A DNA stretch of 40,961 nucleotides from Bacteroidota bacterium (GCA_018268015.1 JAFDXJ010000051.1:1-40961), one strand, 5' to 3'; shown: positions 1-8,722, counted from the first letter of the stretch. Notes: a model not told the origin generated them from the letters alone. Program-made: numbers and translations.

Positions 1-186
1 AAGTAAGCAAATCTGTTTGCTGAAAAAACCCATCCTCCTCTTACGACATCTCCATATTATCCGGTTCCGTTCAACAGGCGGCTTCATTGTTGGTGCTGCG
101 CACCCAACGAAGCCTTAGTTGTTGTGTGCAGCCCTTCTTTCAGTCGTTCACTTATCTGTCGTGTCGGATTGTCGCTGTACTTTGGC

Positions 187-252
187 TTGGTAGCTCATTT
201 GCATTTTTCTGTTTGGCTTGGTGCGGTTGCGAAAATGCAAATGCGTTACCAA
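187..252. repeat. Long imperfect inverted repeat downstream of the KilA-N pseudogene
   Basis: The arms at 187-207 and 232-252 are complementary over 21 positions with a three-base mismatch bubble. The shared core is CATTTGCATTTT on the left and AAAATGCAAATG on the right, bounded by TTGGTA and TACCAA. The loop is about 24 bases. It lies 37 bases beyond the stop of the KilA-N remnant, in the place of a terminator or a cassette-type recombination site. There is no U-tract, so a simple intrinsic terminator is less likely. Confidence 0.6.
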
Positions 253-288
253 AAGTGAGTGCTGTCTTGCCCGTTATGTCCGTAATTT

Positions 289-1082
289 TCATTTCTCAAC
301 GTCCTGCAATATGCTCATTTGTTGTATGGCTATTTTGTTGAGCTTTATCAGCCGTTCTTTTTGTGGTATTTTTCGTTGATGAAAACTACGTTTAGGTTTT
401 CCATATTTGATAGACAAATCAGTTCATTGATTGTCGCATAAACTCTGATATTCCCTTTCAGTTCAGGATTGGCTTCTCGCCATAGTATGGCAGTCATTCC
501 AAACTATGCAACATTTAAAACATCTGCTTCGTTGGCATAAATGATTGATGTCTGTGCAGAAGAAAGTTCTTTTGGAATTAGGTTATGCTTGAAGGCATAT
601 GTGTGAATGTGATAATTGAGTTTTGCTAATTCTCGTTTTGCATCCAACCAAATTGTTTTTGTTCTTCCTCTTTAAGTCATTGAAATTCGGTTATCAAATA
701 CAACTTAAACGGAACGATGCTTGCTGAACCAAATTCAAAAGCAATGTCTTTGTGTGCATACATTCCACTGTACTTTCCTTTCTTTACAATAATGCCTACG
801 GCATTCGTTTTTTCAATCCACTCTGAAATGCTCAACACAAAACTGGGTAATGCCGCTTGTGTTTTAAAGTGGTCAAATTCCACCAATTAAAAATTTGGGT
901 TGTTGATTTGCTCTCAAGTTTCAAAAATTCAAGCGTATATCGGGTTCTTATCCAATTTTTGATGATATCGGCAGCACGGCTTTCACTTACTATGGCGTTT
1001 GCCATATCGGTAAGCAAGATATAATCCGTTCCTCAACCGATATAATCGCAATTTCTGTATCTTTTACATTAATTTTTGCCAT
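289..1082 (-). pseudogene. KilA-N domain protein, decayed
   Basis: Read on the minus strand from the ATG at 1082, the pieces of one KilA-N DNA-binding protein appear in order. They are an N-terminal MAKINVKDTEIAI segment, then YILLTDMANAI, then SRAADIIKNWIRTRYTLEFL, then VEFDHFKTQAALPSFVLSIS and KYSGMYAHKDIAFEFGSA. Past the KilA-N domain a helical tail continues (LAKLNYHIHTYAFKHNLIP, later LIKLNKIAIQQM) to a stop at 289. The frame breaks near 1030 and near 920. In-frame stops interrupt NPNF-LVEF, the EFQ-LKEEE stretch (TGA in place of an Arg codon) and the LNVA-FGM stretch. KilA-N domains occur in phage and accessory proteins; this copy cannot make the full protein. Family assignment is by motif recognition. 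Confidence 0.8.
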
Positions 1083-1154
1083 ACTGAAAAGTTCGTAATA
1101 ATGTAGATTAGAGAACATCGTAGCAATGAGAATGATTAAATGTTCATCTTGTTT

Positions 1155-2276
1155 TCAACTCGTTTTCTTATAATTCAGAATCGCCCATCCATTCAGCAAC
1201 ATAGCAAACCCAATCATTATAATAAAATGATTTTTGATGTCGGCAAAGCCGCTTCCTTTTAAAACAATCATTCGCACTACTTCAATAAAATAGGTAACGG
1301 GACTGCACTTTGCTATGATGTAAGCCCATTGCGGCATTCCGTCAAGTGGGGTGAACAATCCGCTCATCAGCATAAAAATCATCATAAAGAAAAAGGCTAC
1401 CGACATTGCCTGCTGTTGTGTTTCGGCAAATGTGGAAATGAGTAATCCCAATCCCATTAAAGCAACCAGATAAATTGACAAATAACCATACAACAAAAGC
1501 AAACTTCCGACAGGAACAATGCCGTAAAAAAAATAAGCTACAATGTGCAATCCAACACTAAAAATAAACATTCCGATTACCCAAAACGGAATGAGCTTTC
1601 CTAAAATGAACTGATATTTTTTTATGGGTGTAACATTGATTTGTTCTATGGTTCCGACTTCTTTTTCTTTTACAATATTCAACGAACACATATAAGCCCC
1701 TACCATTGTTACCAACACAACCAAAATACCCGGAACCATAAAAACCCGATAATTCATAAATGGATTGAACCAACTGGATGATGTTACCTCAATTATAGGT
1801 GCAGGATTAAATTTATCGGACTGTACCCATTGTAGTCGAATATCATTGTTGTATGCCGTGATAATCTGTGCGAGATAAGTACCGCCCAATCCTGCTTTTA
1901 CGCCATTGATTGCATTAACGGCAACAAACAATTTTTGCTCATTCTCACGAACTATGTTTTTTTCAAAGCCCTGCGGTATTTCTAAAATTAAATCGGATTT
2001 GTCTTTTTCAATTTGACTAAATGCACGTTGAAATGAATTGCCGTAATCTGCCAATTGGAAATATCCCGAAGCAGTAATTTTTGAAATCAGTTTTTGTGAA
2101 TAGGTAGAATGGTCGTGGTCAACGATCGAAATATTGATGTTCTTTACTTCGTAATCTGCTGCCAATGGAAGTATGAGTAATTGAATGATCGGTGCTACCA
2201 AAATCAACGGCAACAACGCTTTGTTTCGGAATATTTGCTTAAATTCCTTTTGTAGTAAAAACTTTAATGTTCTCAT
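1155..2276 (-). CDS. ABC-2 type exporter permease (second permease of the operon)
   Basis: 373 residues with the topology of ABC-2 permeases of the YhhJ/YbhR type: one N-terminal membrane helix (about 20-40), a large extracytoplasmic region (about 45-175) and five or six C-terminal helices (about 178-365). The cytoplasmic loop has the family motif EKEVGTIEQINVTP, the usual coupling region to the ATPase. Its ATG overlaps the stop of the upstream permease by 4 bp, so the two are probably translationally coupled and form a heterodimer. It is the last gene of the tetR-tolC-hlyD-ABC-ABC-permease-permease cluster. The substrate is unknown; relatives export drugs or other amphiphiles. Confidence 0.92.
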   Translation of the reverse strand: MRTLKFLLQKEFKQIFRNKALLPLILVAPIIQLLILPLAADYEVKNINISIVDHDHSTYSQKLISKITASGYFQLADYGNSFQRAFSQIEKDKSDLILEIPQGFEKNIVRENEQKLFVAVNAINGVKAGLGGTYLAQIITAYNNDIRLQWVQSDKFNPAPIIEVTSSSWFNPFMNYRVFMVPGILVVLVTMVGAYMCSLNIVKEKEVGTIEQINVTPIKKYQFILGKLIPFWVIGMFIFSVGLHIVAYFFYGIVPVGSLLLLYGYLSIYLVALMGLGLLISTFAETQQQAMSVAFFFMMIFMLMSGLFTPLDGMPQWAYIIAKCSPVTYFIEVVRMIVLKGSGFADIKNHFIIMIGFAMLLNGWAILNYKKTS

Positions 2277-3376
2277 ACCAATCTTGTTTTAAATTTTCTG
2301 ATACTCACTATCAGCAAAAAGCAAGTCATTCCAAACAGGATAAGCGTTTCTTTCCAAATGGCAGAAAAGCCCAAACCCTTTATCATTATTGATTTTACGA
2401 TGATGTAATACCATTTTGACGGTACTGCATTGGCTATTATCTGAAGCGGATAAGGCATATTTTCCAATGGAAACATAAAACCTGTAAACAGCATTGTAGG
2501 CAATATACCCATCATCGAAATAAACATTGCCGATTGTTGCGACTGTGTTACGTTTGAAATCAATAAGCCTAATGATAGTGCTGTAATAATCAGCAAGGCG
2601 CTTTCTCCGAACAGTAACAGAACGCTACCATTTACAGGCATATCCAAAAGTGTGACGCTCAAAACAAGTATTACGGTAAGGTTGATTAACGACAAAAACA
2701 GATATGGAATGGCTTTTGAAATGATCACTAAAAAAGGGTTGAACGGTGAAACCAACAAGACTTCCATTGTGCCTGATTCCTTTTCCTTGACAACAGAAAC
2801 CGCGGTCATCATTACACATACCAGCATTAACACCAATGCCATTACGCCCGGTACAAAGTTGGTTGCTCCTTTCAATTCGGGGTTGTACAGCATTCGCAAT
2901 TCGGGAACGATATGGAATGACATTGCATTGTTTTTCATCAATTCCTGCTGATAATCCATAATGATATTGGTTGCGTAATTGGTCAAAGTATTGGCTGTGT
3001 TTGGGTCGGAAGCATCGGCAATAATCTGTACCTGTGCTTTATGCAAATGCAATAAGTCATTATTAAAATTGGCAGGGAAAATGATTGCCAATTTGATGTC
3101 CCCCTCTTTAAATGCTTCTTCAATTTGTTTGTGGCTTATTAATGTTTTCTGAATTTCAAAGCTCCTGCTTGCTTCTATCTTGCTGATGATTTGCTGTGTG
3201 GCTTCATCTTTAGCATAATCGCAAATGACTATTTTGGAATTTTTGATTTCGTTCGTGAGTGCAAAACCAAACAAAACAATCTGCACAATGGGCAAACCAA
3301 ACAGCATTAACAGCGTTTTGCTATCACGGAATACGTGATAAAATTCTTTTCTTACAAATGATAAAAACTGTTTCAT
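2273..3376 (-). CDS. ABC-2 type exporter permease (first permease of the operon)
   Basis: 367 residues with the same architecture as its neighbour: an N-terminal helix (LMLFGLPIVQIVLFGFAL), an extracytoplasmic domain to about residue 170, then a C-terminal bundle of about five helices. The ABC-2 signature loop VKEKESGTMEVLLVSP is present. It is two bases from the upstream ATPase gene and overlaps the downstream permease by 4 bp. It resembles E. coli YbhS-type proteins. Together with 1155-2276 it would form the inner-membrane channel, powered by the two ATPases and linked through the HlyD and TolC-like proteins to the outer membrane. Confidence 0.92.
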   Translation of the reverse strand: MKQFLSFVRKEFYHVFRDSKTLLMLFGLPIVQIVLFGFALTNEIKNSKIVICDYAKDEATQQIISKIEASRSFEIQKTLISHKQIEEAFKEGDIKLAIIFPANFNNDLLHLHKAQVQIIADASDPNTANTLTNYATNIIMDYQQELMKNNAMSFHIVPELRMLYNPELKGATNFVPGVMALVLMLVCVMMTAVSVVKEKESGTMEVLLVSPFNPFLVIISKAIPYLFLSLINLTVILVLSVTLLDMPVNGSVLLLFGESALLIITALSLGLLISNVTQSQQSAMFISMMGILPTMLFTGFMFPLENMPYPLQIIANAVPSKWYYIIVKSIMIKGLGFSAIWKETLILFGMTCFLLIVSIRKFKTRLV

Positions 3377-3378
3377 CT

Positions 3379-4125
3379 TTAATCTGATTTTCGTTTCGCC
3401 CCCCTTGCTAACTCGTAAAACACTTCGTCCATTGAGTTAGCTGAGTATTGTTGCTTTAACATGGCAGGTGTGTCCAATGCTTTTATTACTCCGTCCACCA
3501 TCATAGAAATTCGGTTGCAGTATTCGGCTTCGTCCATATAGTGAGTAGTTACAAAAATGGTAATACCCCTGGCCGCAGCTTGGTAAATCAAATCCCAAAA
3601 CTGCCTGCGTGTAACAGGGTCAACACCTCCGGTGGGTTCGTCTAAAAACACAATTTTGGGTTCGTGTATTACCGCAACTGAAAAAGCTAATTTTTGTTTC
3701 CAACCCAAGGGCAATGAAGCTACCAACTTTTTTGCTTCGCTTTGCAATCCCAGTGTTTCAATCAGTTCATTGCTTTTTCCTTTCAATTTCTTATTGGATA
3801 AGCCATAAATACCGCCAAAGAATTGTATGTTTTCTATTACCGTTAAATCTTCATACAAGGAAAATTTTTGGCTCATATAGCCGATGTTCTTTTTGAGGCT
3901 TTCGGTCTGTTTGTAAATGTCAAACCCTGCAATGTTGGCGTTTCCCGATGAAGGTTTTGAAAGTCCACAAAGCATTTTCATTGCGGTTGTTTTTCCTGCT
4001 CCGTTCGCACCGAGAAAGCCAAATATTTCACCTTTATATACTTCAAAGGTTACTTCGTTTGTAGCAATGAAATCGCCAAAACGCTTGGTTAGCTTATCTG
4101 TTTTTATTACTACTTCGTTTGTCAT
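3379..4125 (-). CDS. ABC exporter ATPase with LPLGW-type signature
   Basis: 248 residues, a single nucleotide-binding domain. Walker A is GANGAGKTTAMK (near residue 40) and Walker B is IVFLDEPTGGVD. The signature motif is not LSGGQ but LPLGWKQKLAF. This degenerate form is, as I recall, common in the second ATPase unit of YbhF/YhiH-type exporters, so it is probably functional in an asymmetric pair rather than a defect. An H-loop candidate lies in FVTTHYMDEAEYC. It is two bases upstream of the first permease and one base after the other ATPase. In E. coli YbhF the two ATPase domains are fused; here they are separate genes. Confidence 0.92.
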   Translation of the reverse strand: MTNEVVIKTDKLTKRFGDFIATNEVTFEVYKGEIFGFLGANGAGKTTAMKMLCGLSKPSSGNANIAGFDIYKQTESLKKNIGYMSQKFSLYEDLTVIENIQFFGGIYGLSNKKLKGKSNELIETLGLQSEAKKLVASLPLGWKQKLAFSVAVIHEPKIVFLDEPTGGVDPVTRRQFWDLIYQAAARGITIFVTTHYMDEAEYCNRISMMVDGVIKALDTPAMLKQQYSANSMDEVFYELARGAKRKSD

Positions 4126-4126
4126 A

Positions 4127-5041
4127 TCAGTTCATCAGGTTTATGAAACAATCTTCAATGCTGGGTGTGATATGTTTCATTTCGATGTCTTGAAAATTGC
4201 TTTCCTGCAAGGATTGTATCAATTCGTTCCGTGAATGCTCATTGTTATTTTGAAATGTGATGTGATGAAAGTCGCCAAATGAAAAACAGCTTTTGATTTG
4301 ATTGTTGTTTCGCAAATCATTCAACAGTCTGCCCATATCGTTTGCCCTTACTGCAAAAAGCGTATCGGGAAATTGCTTTATGATGTTGTCGGGTGTTTCA
4401 ATGGACATTATACTGCCGTTTTGTATCAATGCTATGCGTTCGCAAAGGGTTGCTTCATCCATATAAGGTGTGGAAACTAAAATAGTAATGCTTTGCTGTT
4501 TTAAGCCTTTCAGCATTTCCCAAAATTCTTTTCTTGAAACGACATCTACACCTGTGGTCGGCTCATCTAAAAACAATACTGTAGGACGGTGAATTAAGGC
4601 ACAACACAACGCCAATTTCTGTTTCATGCCGCCCGACAGCTTTCCTGCTCTGCGATTTTTGAACGGTTCTAACTGTACATAAATGTCTCTTACCAAATCG
4701 TAATTTTCGGCAATAGTGGTGTTGAATACCGTTGCAAAAAAGTTAAGGTTTTCTTCTACAGACAAATCCTGATACAGTGAGAATTTTCCTGGCATATACC
4801 CCACATTTTTTCGAATGGCTTTATAGTCTTTCACTACGTCAAAGCCATTTACGCAAGCTGTACCACTATCGGGCAAAAGCAAGGTGGTAAGTATTCGGAA
4901 AATACTTGTTTTGCCCGCACCGTCCGCTCCAATCAAGCCAAACAATTCGCCTTTGTTTACCTCAAAAGAAACATCATTTACTGCCTTTACTTCACCCTTG
5001 TTGTAGGTCTTTACAATATTATTTAATACAACGTCTGTCAT
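4127..5041 (-). CDS. ABC exporter ATPase with canonical LSGG signature
   Basis: 304 residues. The N-terminal 230 form the ATPase domain: Walker A GADGAGKTSIF, signature LSGGMKQKLAL, Walker B VLFLDEPTTGVD and switch segment LVSTPYMDEATLC, where the usual switch His is Pro. The C-terminal 70 residues are an accessory region as found in drug-type ABC ATPases. It pairs naturally with the LPLGW-type ATPase one base downstream. With one canonical and one degenerate signature, the heterodimer may have one dominant hydrolysis site (inference). Confidence 0.92.
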   Translation of the reverse strand: MTDVVLNNIVKTYNKGEVKAVNDVSFEVNKGELFGLIGADGAGKTSIFRILTTLLLPDSGTACVNGFDVVKDYKAIRKNVGYMPGKFSLYQDLSVEENLNFFATVFNTTIAENYDLVRDIYVQLEPFKNRRAGKLSGGMKQKLALCCALIHRPTVLFLDEPTTGVDVVSRKEFWEMLKGLKQQSITILVSTPYMDEATLCERIALIQNGSIMSIETPDNIIKQFPDTLFAVRANDMGRLLNDLRNNNQIKSCFSFGDFHHITFQNNNEHSRNELIQSLQESNFQDIEMKHITPSIEDCFINLMN

Positions 5042-5043
5042 TG

Positions 5044-5946
5044 CTATTGAAATTTTATTTCGCCATACATCCCAATTTTGTAAGTGCCATCATTCTTCAC
5101 TTTTACTTTGATTGCATACACCATATTTGCCCTTTCATCTTTGGTCTGGATGGTTTTGGGTGTAAACTCTGCTTTGTTACTTATCCAAACAATAGTACCT
5201 GCAGTTTCTTTGTACCCACCATTGCCGTCATCGGTCAATACTTTTACTTGTTGATTTAATTTTACTTGTGTGAGTTGATTGCTCGTGATATAAGCTCTCA
5301 AAATGATGTTTGACAAGTCGGCAATTTTGTAAAGTGGTTTTCCTGTTGTGGTCATTTCATTGGCTTCGGCATATTTCGTAAGCACGGTTCCATTTACAGG
5401 ATTTATAATCTTGCATTTGGAAAGCTGGTCATTTAGCTGTTCTATTTGTACTTGTAATAGTAATACGTCTTTACCTAATCCCTCGCTGGAAATGCTTAGT
5501 GTGGATTGCTGTGCTTCTATTTGTTTCTTCAACACTTCAACTTGTGCAGTGATGTCGTCCAACTGCTTTGGTGTAGCTGCATCGCCTTTTACCAAATTGG
5601 TTACTCTTGTCCTTTCCTTTTCGGCAGTTTTGAGTTGTTCTTGTAATGCGGATAGCTGAACAGGGATATTGGGCTTTTTACCTAAAACGGCTGCAACCTG
5701 CGCTTCCAACTGCCTTTTCTTCAAATACACCTGTAGGCTATCTATATAACCTATAACTTGCCCAGCTTCTAAGGTTTGCCCTTCCTCAATATCAAGCCTT
5801 TTAATTTTTCCTGTGGCTTCCGATGAAATAATGGTTTCCTCTGCTTCAAAACTTCCCGAAGCATCAAATGACACTTTGTTGTCGGTACAGGCTGTAAACA
5901 TTGTTACGATGCCTACTGCCAATGCGATAGTTTTTATTTTATACAT
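5044..5946 (-). CDS. HlyD-family membrane fusion lipoprotein
   Basis: 300 residues. It starts with a lipoprotein signal, ALAVGIVTMFTAC, with Cys20 as the predicted lipidated residue. Next come a biotinyl-lipoyl-like half motif (ISSEATGKIKRLDIEEGQTLEAGQVIGYID, abbreviated as residues about 41-70), a coiled-coil hairpin rich in Gln, Leu and Lys (about 75-175), the second half motif (INPVNGTVLTKYAEANEM) and a beta-barrel domain. This is the periplasmic adaptor of a tripartite pump. It lies two bases upstream of the ATPase gene and 20 bases after the TolC-like gene. Confidence 0.92.
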   Translation of the reverse strand: MYKIKTIALAVGIVTMFTACTDNKVSFDASGSFEAEETIISSEATGKIKRLDIEEGQTLEAGQVIGYIDSLQVYLKKRQLEAQVAAVLGKKPNIPVQLSALQEQLKTAEKERTRVTNLVKGDAATPKQLDDITAQVEVLKKQIEAQQSTLSISSEGLGKDVLLLQVQIEQLNDQLSKCKIINPVNGTVLTKYAEANEMTTTGKPLYKIADLSNIILRAYITSNQLTQVKLNQQVKVLTDDGNGGYKETAGTIVWISNKAEFTPKTIQTKDERANMVYAIKVKVKNDGTYKIGMYGEIKFQ

Positions 5947-5966
5947 TGTTCTACTTTTTGTTGTTA

Positions 5967-7226
5967 CTAATTTCCTGCTGTTGTTTGTGCATTATACTCT
6001 GTCATTAAAAGTTGTATTTCGTGTAATATTAAACTTTGCTTTGCCTGGTCTTGGGCATTTACTGCAATGAGGTAATCGTTTGTTGTTGCTGTCCCATATT
6101 GTAGTTGATTTTGCGTAGTATTCTTTACGCTTTCACGAAGAGTTACAATGCTTTTATCCGTTTCAATCAATTCCTGCATTTTGGTTATATCGGCATTTTG
6201 CTGTTTTAGTGTGAGGTTAGTATTGAACAAAAAAGTTTCCTTTTGTATATCTATAAAACTTTGATTGTTGGCAAGGATTTTCTTTTCGTTCTTATAAGTG
6301 TAGAAACTTGTAATGTTCCAGTTCAAACGCAAACCACCAATATAATACCCTGCAAATTCAGGATTCAGCATATTCAAAGCTGGTCTGCCCAAACCGCCTT
6401 GAAAAAACACACTGACACGAGGCAGGTTTTTAGCGGCAATCAGTTTGTTTTGTACATCAAACGATTTTTTCTGTAAATCAAACATTCTTAGCTCTGGTCG
6501 GTTAATGGTGTTTGTAAACATTTGTCGGTGCGGTTTTTCAAGAACGGTATTTTCATCAATCGGATTACCGATGAACAAAGCCAACATATCTGCATAACCT
6601 TTACGTGTGGCTTTCAGTTCAATGGTTCGTTGGTTTGCTTTCAGGAATTCAGCTTTCAGGTTGTCGGCTGTACTTTTTAAAGCTACTCCGTTGGCAATAG
6701 CTATATTGGTTTTTTCGATACCGCTTTGAATGTCTTTTTTAAGTAATTCGGTTTGCTGAATTTGTGCATCAATCATAAGTATTCCGAAAAAGAGATTGTT
6801 GATACGTTCCCTTAGATTGTACAGCTGTACTTTTGTTTTCTGCGTTTCGATTTCGGAATTAGTATTAATGTATTCTATTTGGTCTTTCACGGTAAACAGA
6901 TCGGTGATAGACTGCGACACTTCGCCATATAGCCTATATTGGTCTTTACTGATTGTAGGAATTTCTAAGTTGGGCAATGAAATGGGAACTTTTGTAACAT
7001 CTGACTGATATGTAGCTTGCCCAGCTATATTGAACTGAGGCAAAACTCCTTTTTGCGCATTTGCAATAGAATATTCTTTTGTCTTTTCTATTAATGTGTA
7101 TTGCTTTATTAAAGGATAATTCTGTTTTGCCATGTCAAGGCAGTTGTCAAGGGTTATAGATTGCCCGCTTGTGTTGTTGATAGCTATTAGCCAATAGCAG
7201 ATAATAAAAATTATTTTCTTAATCAT
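5967..7226 (-). CDS. TolC-family outer membrane efflux protein
   Basis: 419 residues with a signal peptide (IIFIICYWLIAINNTSG, cleavage likely before QS). Two long alpha-helical repeats typical of outer membrane efflux proteins follow, beginning with ITLDNCLDMAKQNYPLIKQY. Segments RPELRMFDLQKKSFDVQNKL and ESVKNTTQNQLQYGTATTND match the conserved helices of the family. It is the first structural gene after tetR, 52 bases from the repressor stop, with a palindrome (7245-7260) in the gap. It should form the outer-membrane exit duct for the ABC pump encoded downstream. Confidence 0.92.
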   Translation of the reverse strand: MIKKIIFIICYWLIAINNTSGQSITLDNCLDMAKQNYPLIKQYTLIEKTKEYSIANAQKGVLPQFNIAGQATYQSDVTKVPISLPNLEIPTISKDQYRLYGEVSQSITDLFTVKDQIEYINTNSEIETQKTKVQLYNLRERINNLFFGILMIDAQIQQTELLKKDIQSGIEKTNIAIANGVALKSTADNLKAEFLKANQRTIELKATRKGYADMLALFIGNPIDENTVLEKPHRQMFTNTINRPELRMFDLQKKSFDVQNKLIAAKNLPRVSVFFQGGLGRPALNMLNPEFAGYYIGGLRLNWNITSFYTYKNEKKILANNQSFIDIQKETFLFNTNLTLKQQNADITKMQELIETDKSIVTLRESVKNTTQNQLQYGTATTNDYLIAVNAQDQAKQSLILHEIQLLMTEYNAQTTAGN

Positions 7227-7244
7227 TATATTTAATTTAATGTT

Positions 7245-7260
7245 TCAATCAATTGATTAA
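7245..7260. promoter_or_regulatory. Candidate TetR operator in front of the efflux structural genes
   Basis: The sequence TCAATCA-AT-TGATTAA is an inverted repeat of 7-base half sites with a 2-base spacer (6 of 7 positions pair). The inner 12 bases (7247-7258) are a perfect palindrome. It lies 19 bases upstream of the tolC-like start. The same half site and spacing recur in front of tetR at 7974-7989, which is what a local TetR autoregulator would be expected to bind. Confidence 0.65.
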
Positions 7261-7278
7261 CAAATGGATAAAAAATTT

Positions 7279-7911
7279 TTACTTTGCTTTCATCATTGCT
7301 TTTATCCAAACAGGTATCATTTTTTTACGTTCCTGCATCAGTTTGTTAAACTGCGTTTCGTTTAATCCGCTAATTCCCTGTAACAAGGGCTGTGCGATAA
7401 ACGGGAAAATAACCAAACTCAATATATTCATCAAAAAATGTAATGGATTTGGTTCTGTAATTTTTCCTTTTGCAACGGCTTCCTGATGTTGCCTAAAAAA
7501 TGCAGATGTCATTATTAATTGTTTGATAGGCAGTTTCTCCAATAATCTACCAGCATTGTTACGCAACTCGCTCAACATGAAAATCGGGACATTCGGCTCT
7601 TTGGTAATAAAATCTATGTAATTGTAAGCAATCATCTCTACTTTCTTTTCTAAGGTGCTTTTCTCATCATTCAGTACCATTGCCATATTCTGCATAAAAC
7701 CGAATAGGGTTTCAAACATTATAATATCAAATAGTTTTTCTTTACTGCGAAAATAGTAATTGAGTAAGGCAAGGTTTATGCCTGCTTCTTCGGCAATGTC
7801 CCTTGTACGTGTGGCAGCAAAGCCTTTTTTATGAAACACGACACGGGCAGCGGCTTTTATTTTCTCTTCCGTTGTCGTGTCTAATGATTTCGCTTCTTTA
7901 CTTTTCGCCAT
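7279..7911 (-). CDS. TetR/AcrR-family transcriptional repressor
   Basis: 210 residues. An N-terminal helix-turn-helix (about 14-60: EKIKAAARVVFHKKGFAATR, then DIAEEAGINLALLNYYFRSK) matches TetR DNA-binding domains closely. The remaining 150 residues are an all-helical ligand and dimer domain. It precedes the efflux operon on the same strand, as in E. coli cecR-ybhGFSR. Palindromes before its own promoter and before the tolC-like gene suggest autoregulation and control of the pump. The effector is unknown. Confidence 0.93.
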   Translation of the reverse strand: MAKSKEAKSLDTTTEEKIKAAARVVFHKKGFAATRTRDIAEEAGINLALLNYYFRSKEKLFDIIMFETLFGFMQNMAMVLNDEKSTLEKKVEMIAYNYIDFITKEPNVPIFMLSELRNNAGRLLEKLPIKQLIMTSAFFRQHQEAVAKGKITEPNPLHFLMNILSLVIFPFIAQPLLQGISGLNETQFNKLMQERKKMIPVWIKAMMKAK

Positions 7912-7936
7912 TTTGCATTAAAATTCGTTTCAAAGA

Positions 7937-7969
7937 CAAATGTAAAAACTTATTCTTGATTTATCCAAA
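7937..7969 (-). promoter_or_regulatory. Bacteroidota-type promoter of the TetR gene
   Basis: On the minus strand a TTTG (7966-7969) is followed after 21 bases by TACATTTG (7937-7944), which fits the Bacteroidota -33/-7 consensus TTTG-N19-21-TAnnTTTG. The -7 element ends 25 bases before the ATG at 7911. The candidate operator 7974-7989 sits just upstream of the -33 box. Confidence 0.6.
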
Positions 7970-7973
7970 TAAA

Positions 7974-7989
7974 TTAATCAAATGATTAA
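7974..7989. promoter_or_regulatory. Candidate TetR operator in front of tetR
   Basis: TTAATCA-AA-TGATTAA is a perfect 7-base inverted repeat with a 2-base spacer. It matches the palindrome at 7245-7260 in 6 of 7 left-arm bases and all 7 right-arm bases. It lies immediately upstream of the putative -33 element of tetR. Confidence 0.65.
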
Positions 7990-8135
7990 AAATATTTTTT
8001 TTGGTGGCTGGTGGACTTGGGTTGGGCAAAATTAAATGTGTTATTTTCGAACAGCATTTATTTTATTTTCATCGATGCCCGTGAATGTTTCGCATTCCGT
8101 GTCGGTTTCTACGATGGCAAACACCTCTTTTATTT

Positions 8136-8441
8136 TTACTTCTGTCGTGATAAAATATTTTGTCTGTTAGTTACATGTCTATTTGATAATTGGTAACAAA
8201 GTTGTCTGCCCAATGTCTGGGTCTTTCGTACCTGTTTTGACAAGGTTCTTTCTGTCAGATTTTTACAATTTGCCCTGTCCGTAGAAAATTTTAATAAGTC
8301 GTTCAAGCCCATCCTTTTGCAATTTTGAACGGTTGGCAATTCAATTTGCTTTGCAAACACTTTTATCTCGTCAGCACACCAATAACCGTTGTCAAACTCT
8401 TTTTTGGTTATATTCTTTGTCAGCTTAACTCGTTTTTTCAT
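8136..8441 (-). CDS. Hypothetical protein, probably decayed at the C-terminus
   Basis: 101 residues. The N-terminus (KLTKNITKKEFDNGYWCADE followed by IKVFAKQIELP) resembles small SAP/DUF6434-type proteins found in this phylum, which start with a similar ITxxEFxxxYW segment. From about residue 40 the sequence becomes Asn/Gln/Arg-rich without clear structure, which suggests a frameshift. Other frames here hit stops, so the original end cannot be rebuilt. 7990-8135 downstream contains no convincing gene. Family link is tentative. Confidence 0.4.
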   Translation of the reverse strand: MKKRVKLTKNITKKEFDNGYWCADEIKVFAKQIELPTVQNCKRMGLNDLLKFSTDRANCKNLTERTLSKQVRKTQTLGRQLCYQLSNRHVTNRQNILSRQK

Positions 8442-8485
8442 TTTTTAAACTCTGTTTGGCGTATGGGGGCTCGCTTATCTGGCCA

Positions 8486-8722
8486 CTAACGATTGGGGCG
8501 TTTATTTTTTGAGATTAAAATTCTAAAGTCTACAAATAAGTAAATACAAGCCGCAGCAATTATTCCAATTCCTTTCAATATATCTTTCGTAGTTGTCGGA
8601 GTTTTTGTCAACGTATCAAATCCAAACCAAATGAGGAATGCACAAAATAGATAAGCAAAAAACCGAATAATATTTTTTTTAAAGGTCGGTTCGCTTTTTT
8701 CTTTTTCTGTTAAATTTTCCAT
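8486..8722 (-). CDS. Small two-helix membrane protein, unknown function
   Basis: 78 residues. A charged N-terminus (MENLTEKEKSEPTFKKN) is followed by two hydrophobic segments (FAYLFCAFLIWFGF and GIGIIAAACIYLFVDF) and a basic tail. It reads as a real small membrane protein because composition and length are coherent and it has an ATG start. I do not recognise a family. The sequence GGCCACTAACGA next to its stop resembles the GCCNCTAAC boundary seen at R1 repeats. Confidence 0.5.
   Translation of the reverse strand: MENLTEKEKSEPTFKKNIIRFFAYLFCAFLIWFGFDTLTKTPTTTKDILKGIGIIAAACIYLFVDFRILISKNKRPNR

Noticed and set aside
187..252. Intrinsic terminator
   Set aside because: The stem is long enough but the loop is 24 bases and no U-run follows on the minus strand, so a classical terminator is not supported.
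87..341. 84-codon plus-strand open frame at the left edge
   Set aside because: It overlaps the inverted repeat and the end of the KilA-N remnant on the other strand, and its Cys/Phe/Leu-rich sequence has no protein-like pattern.
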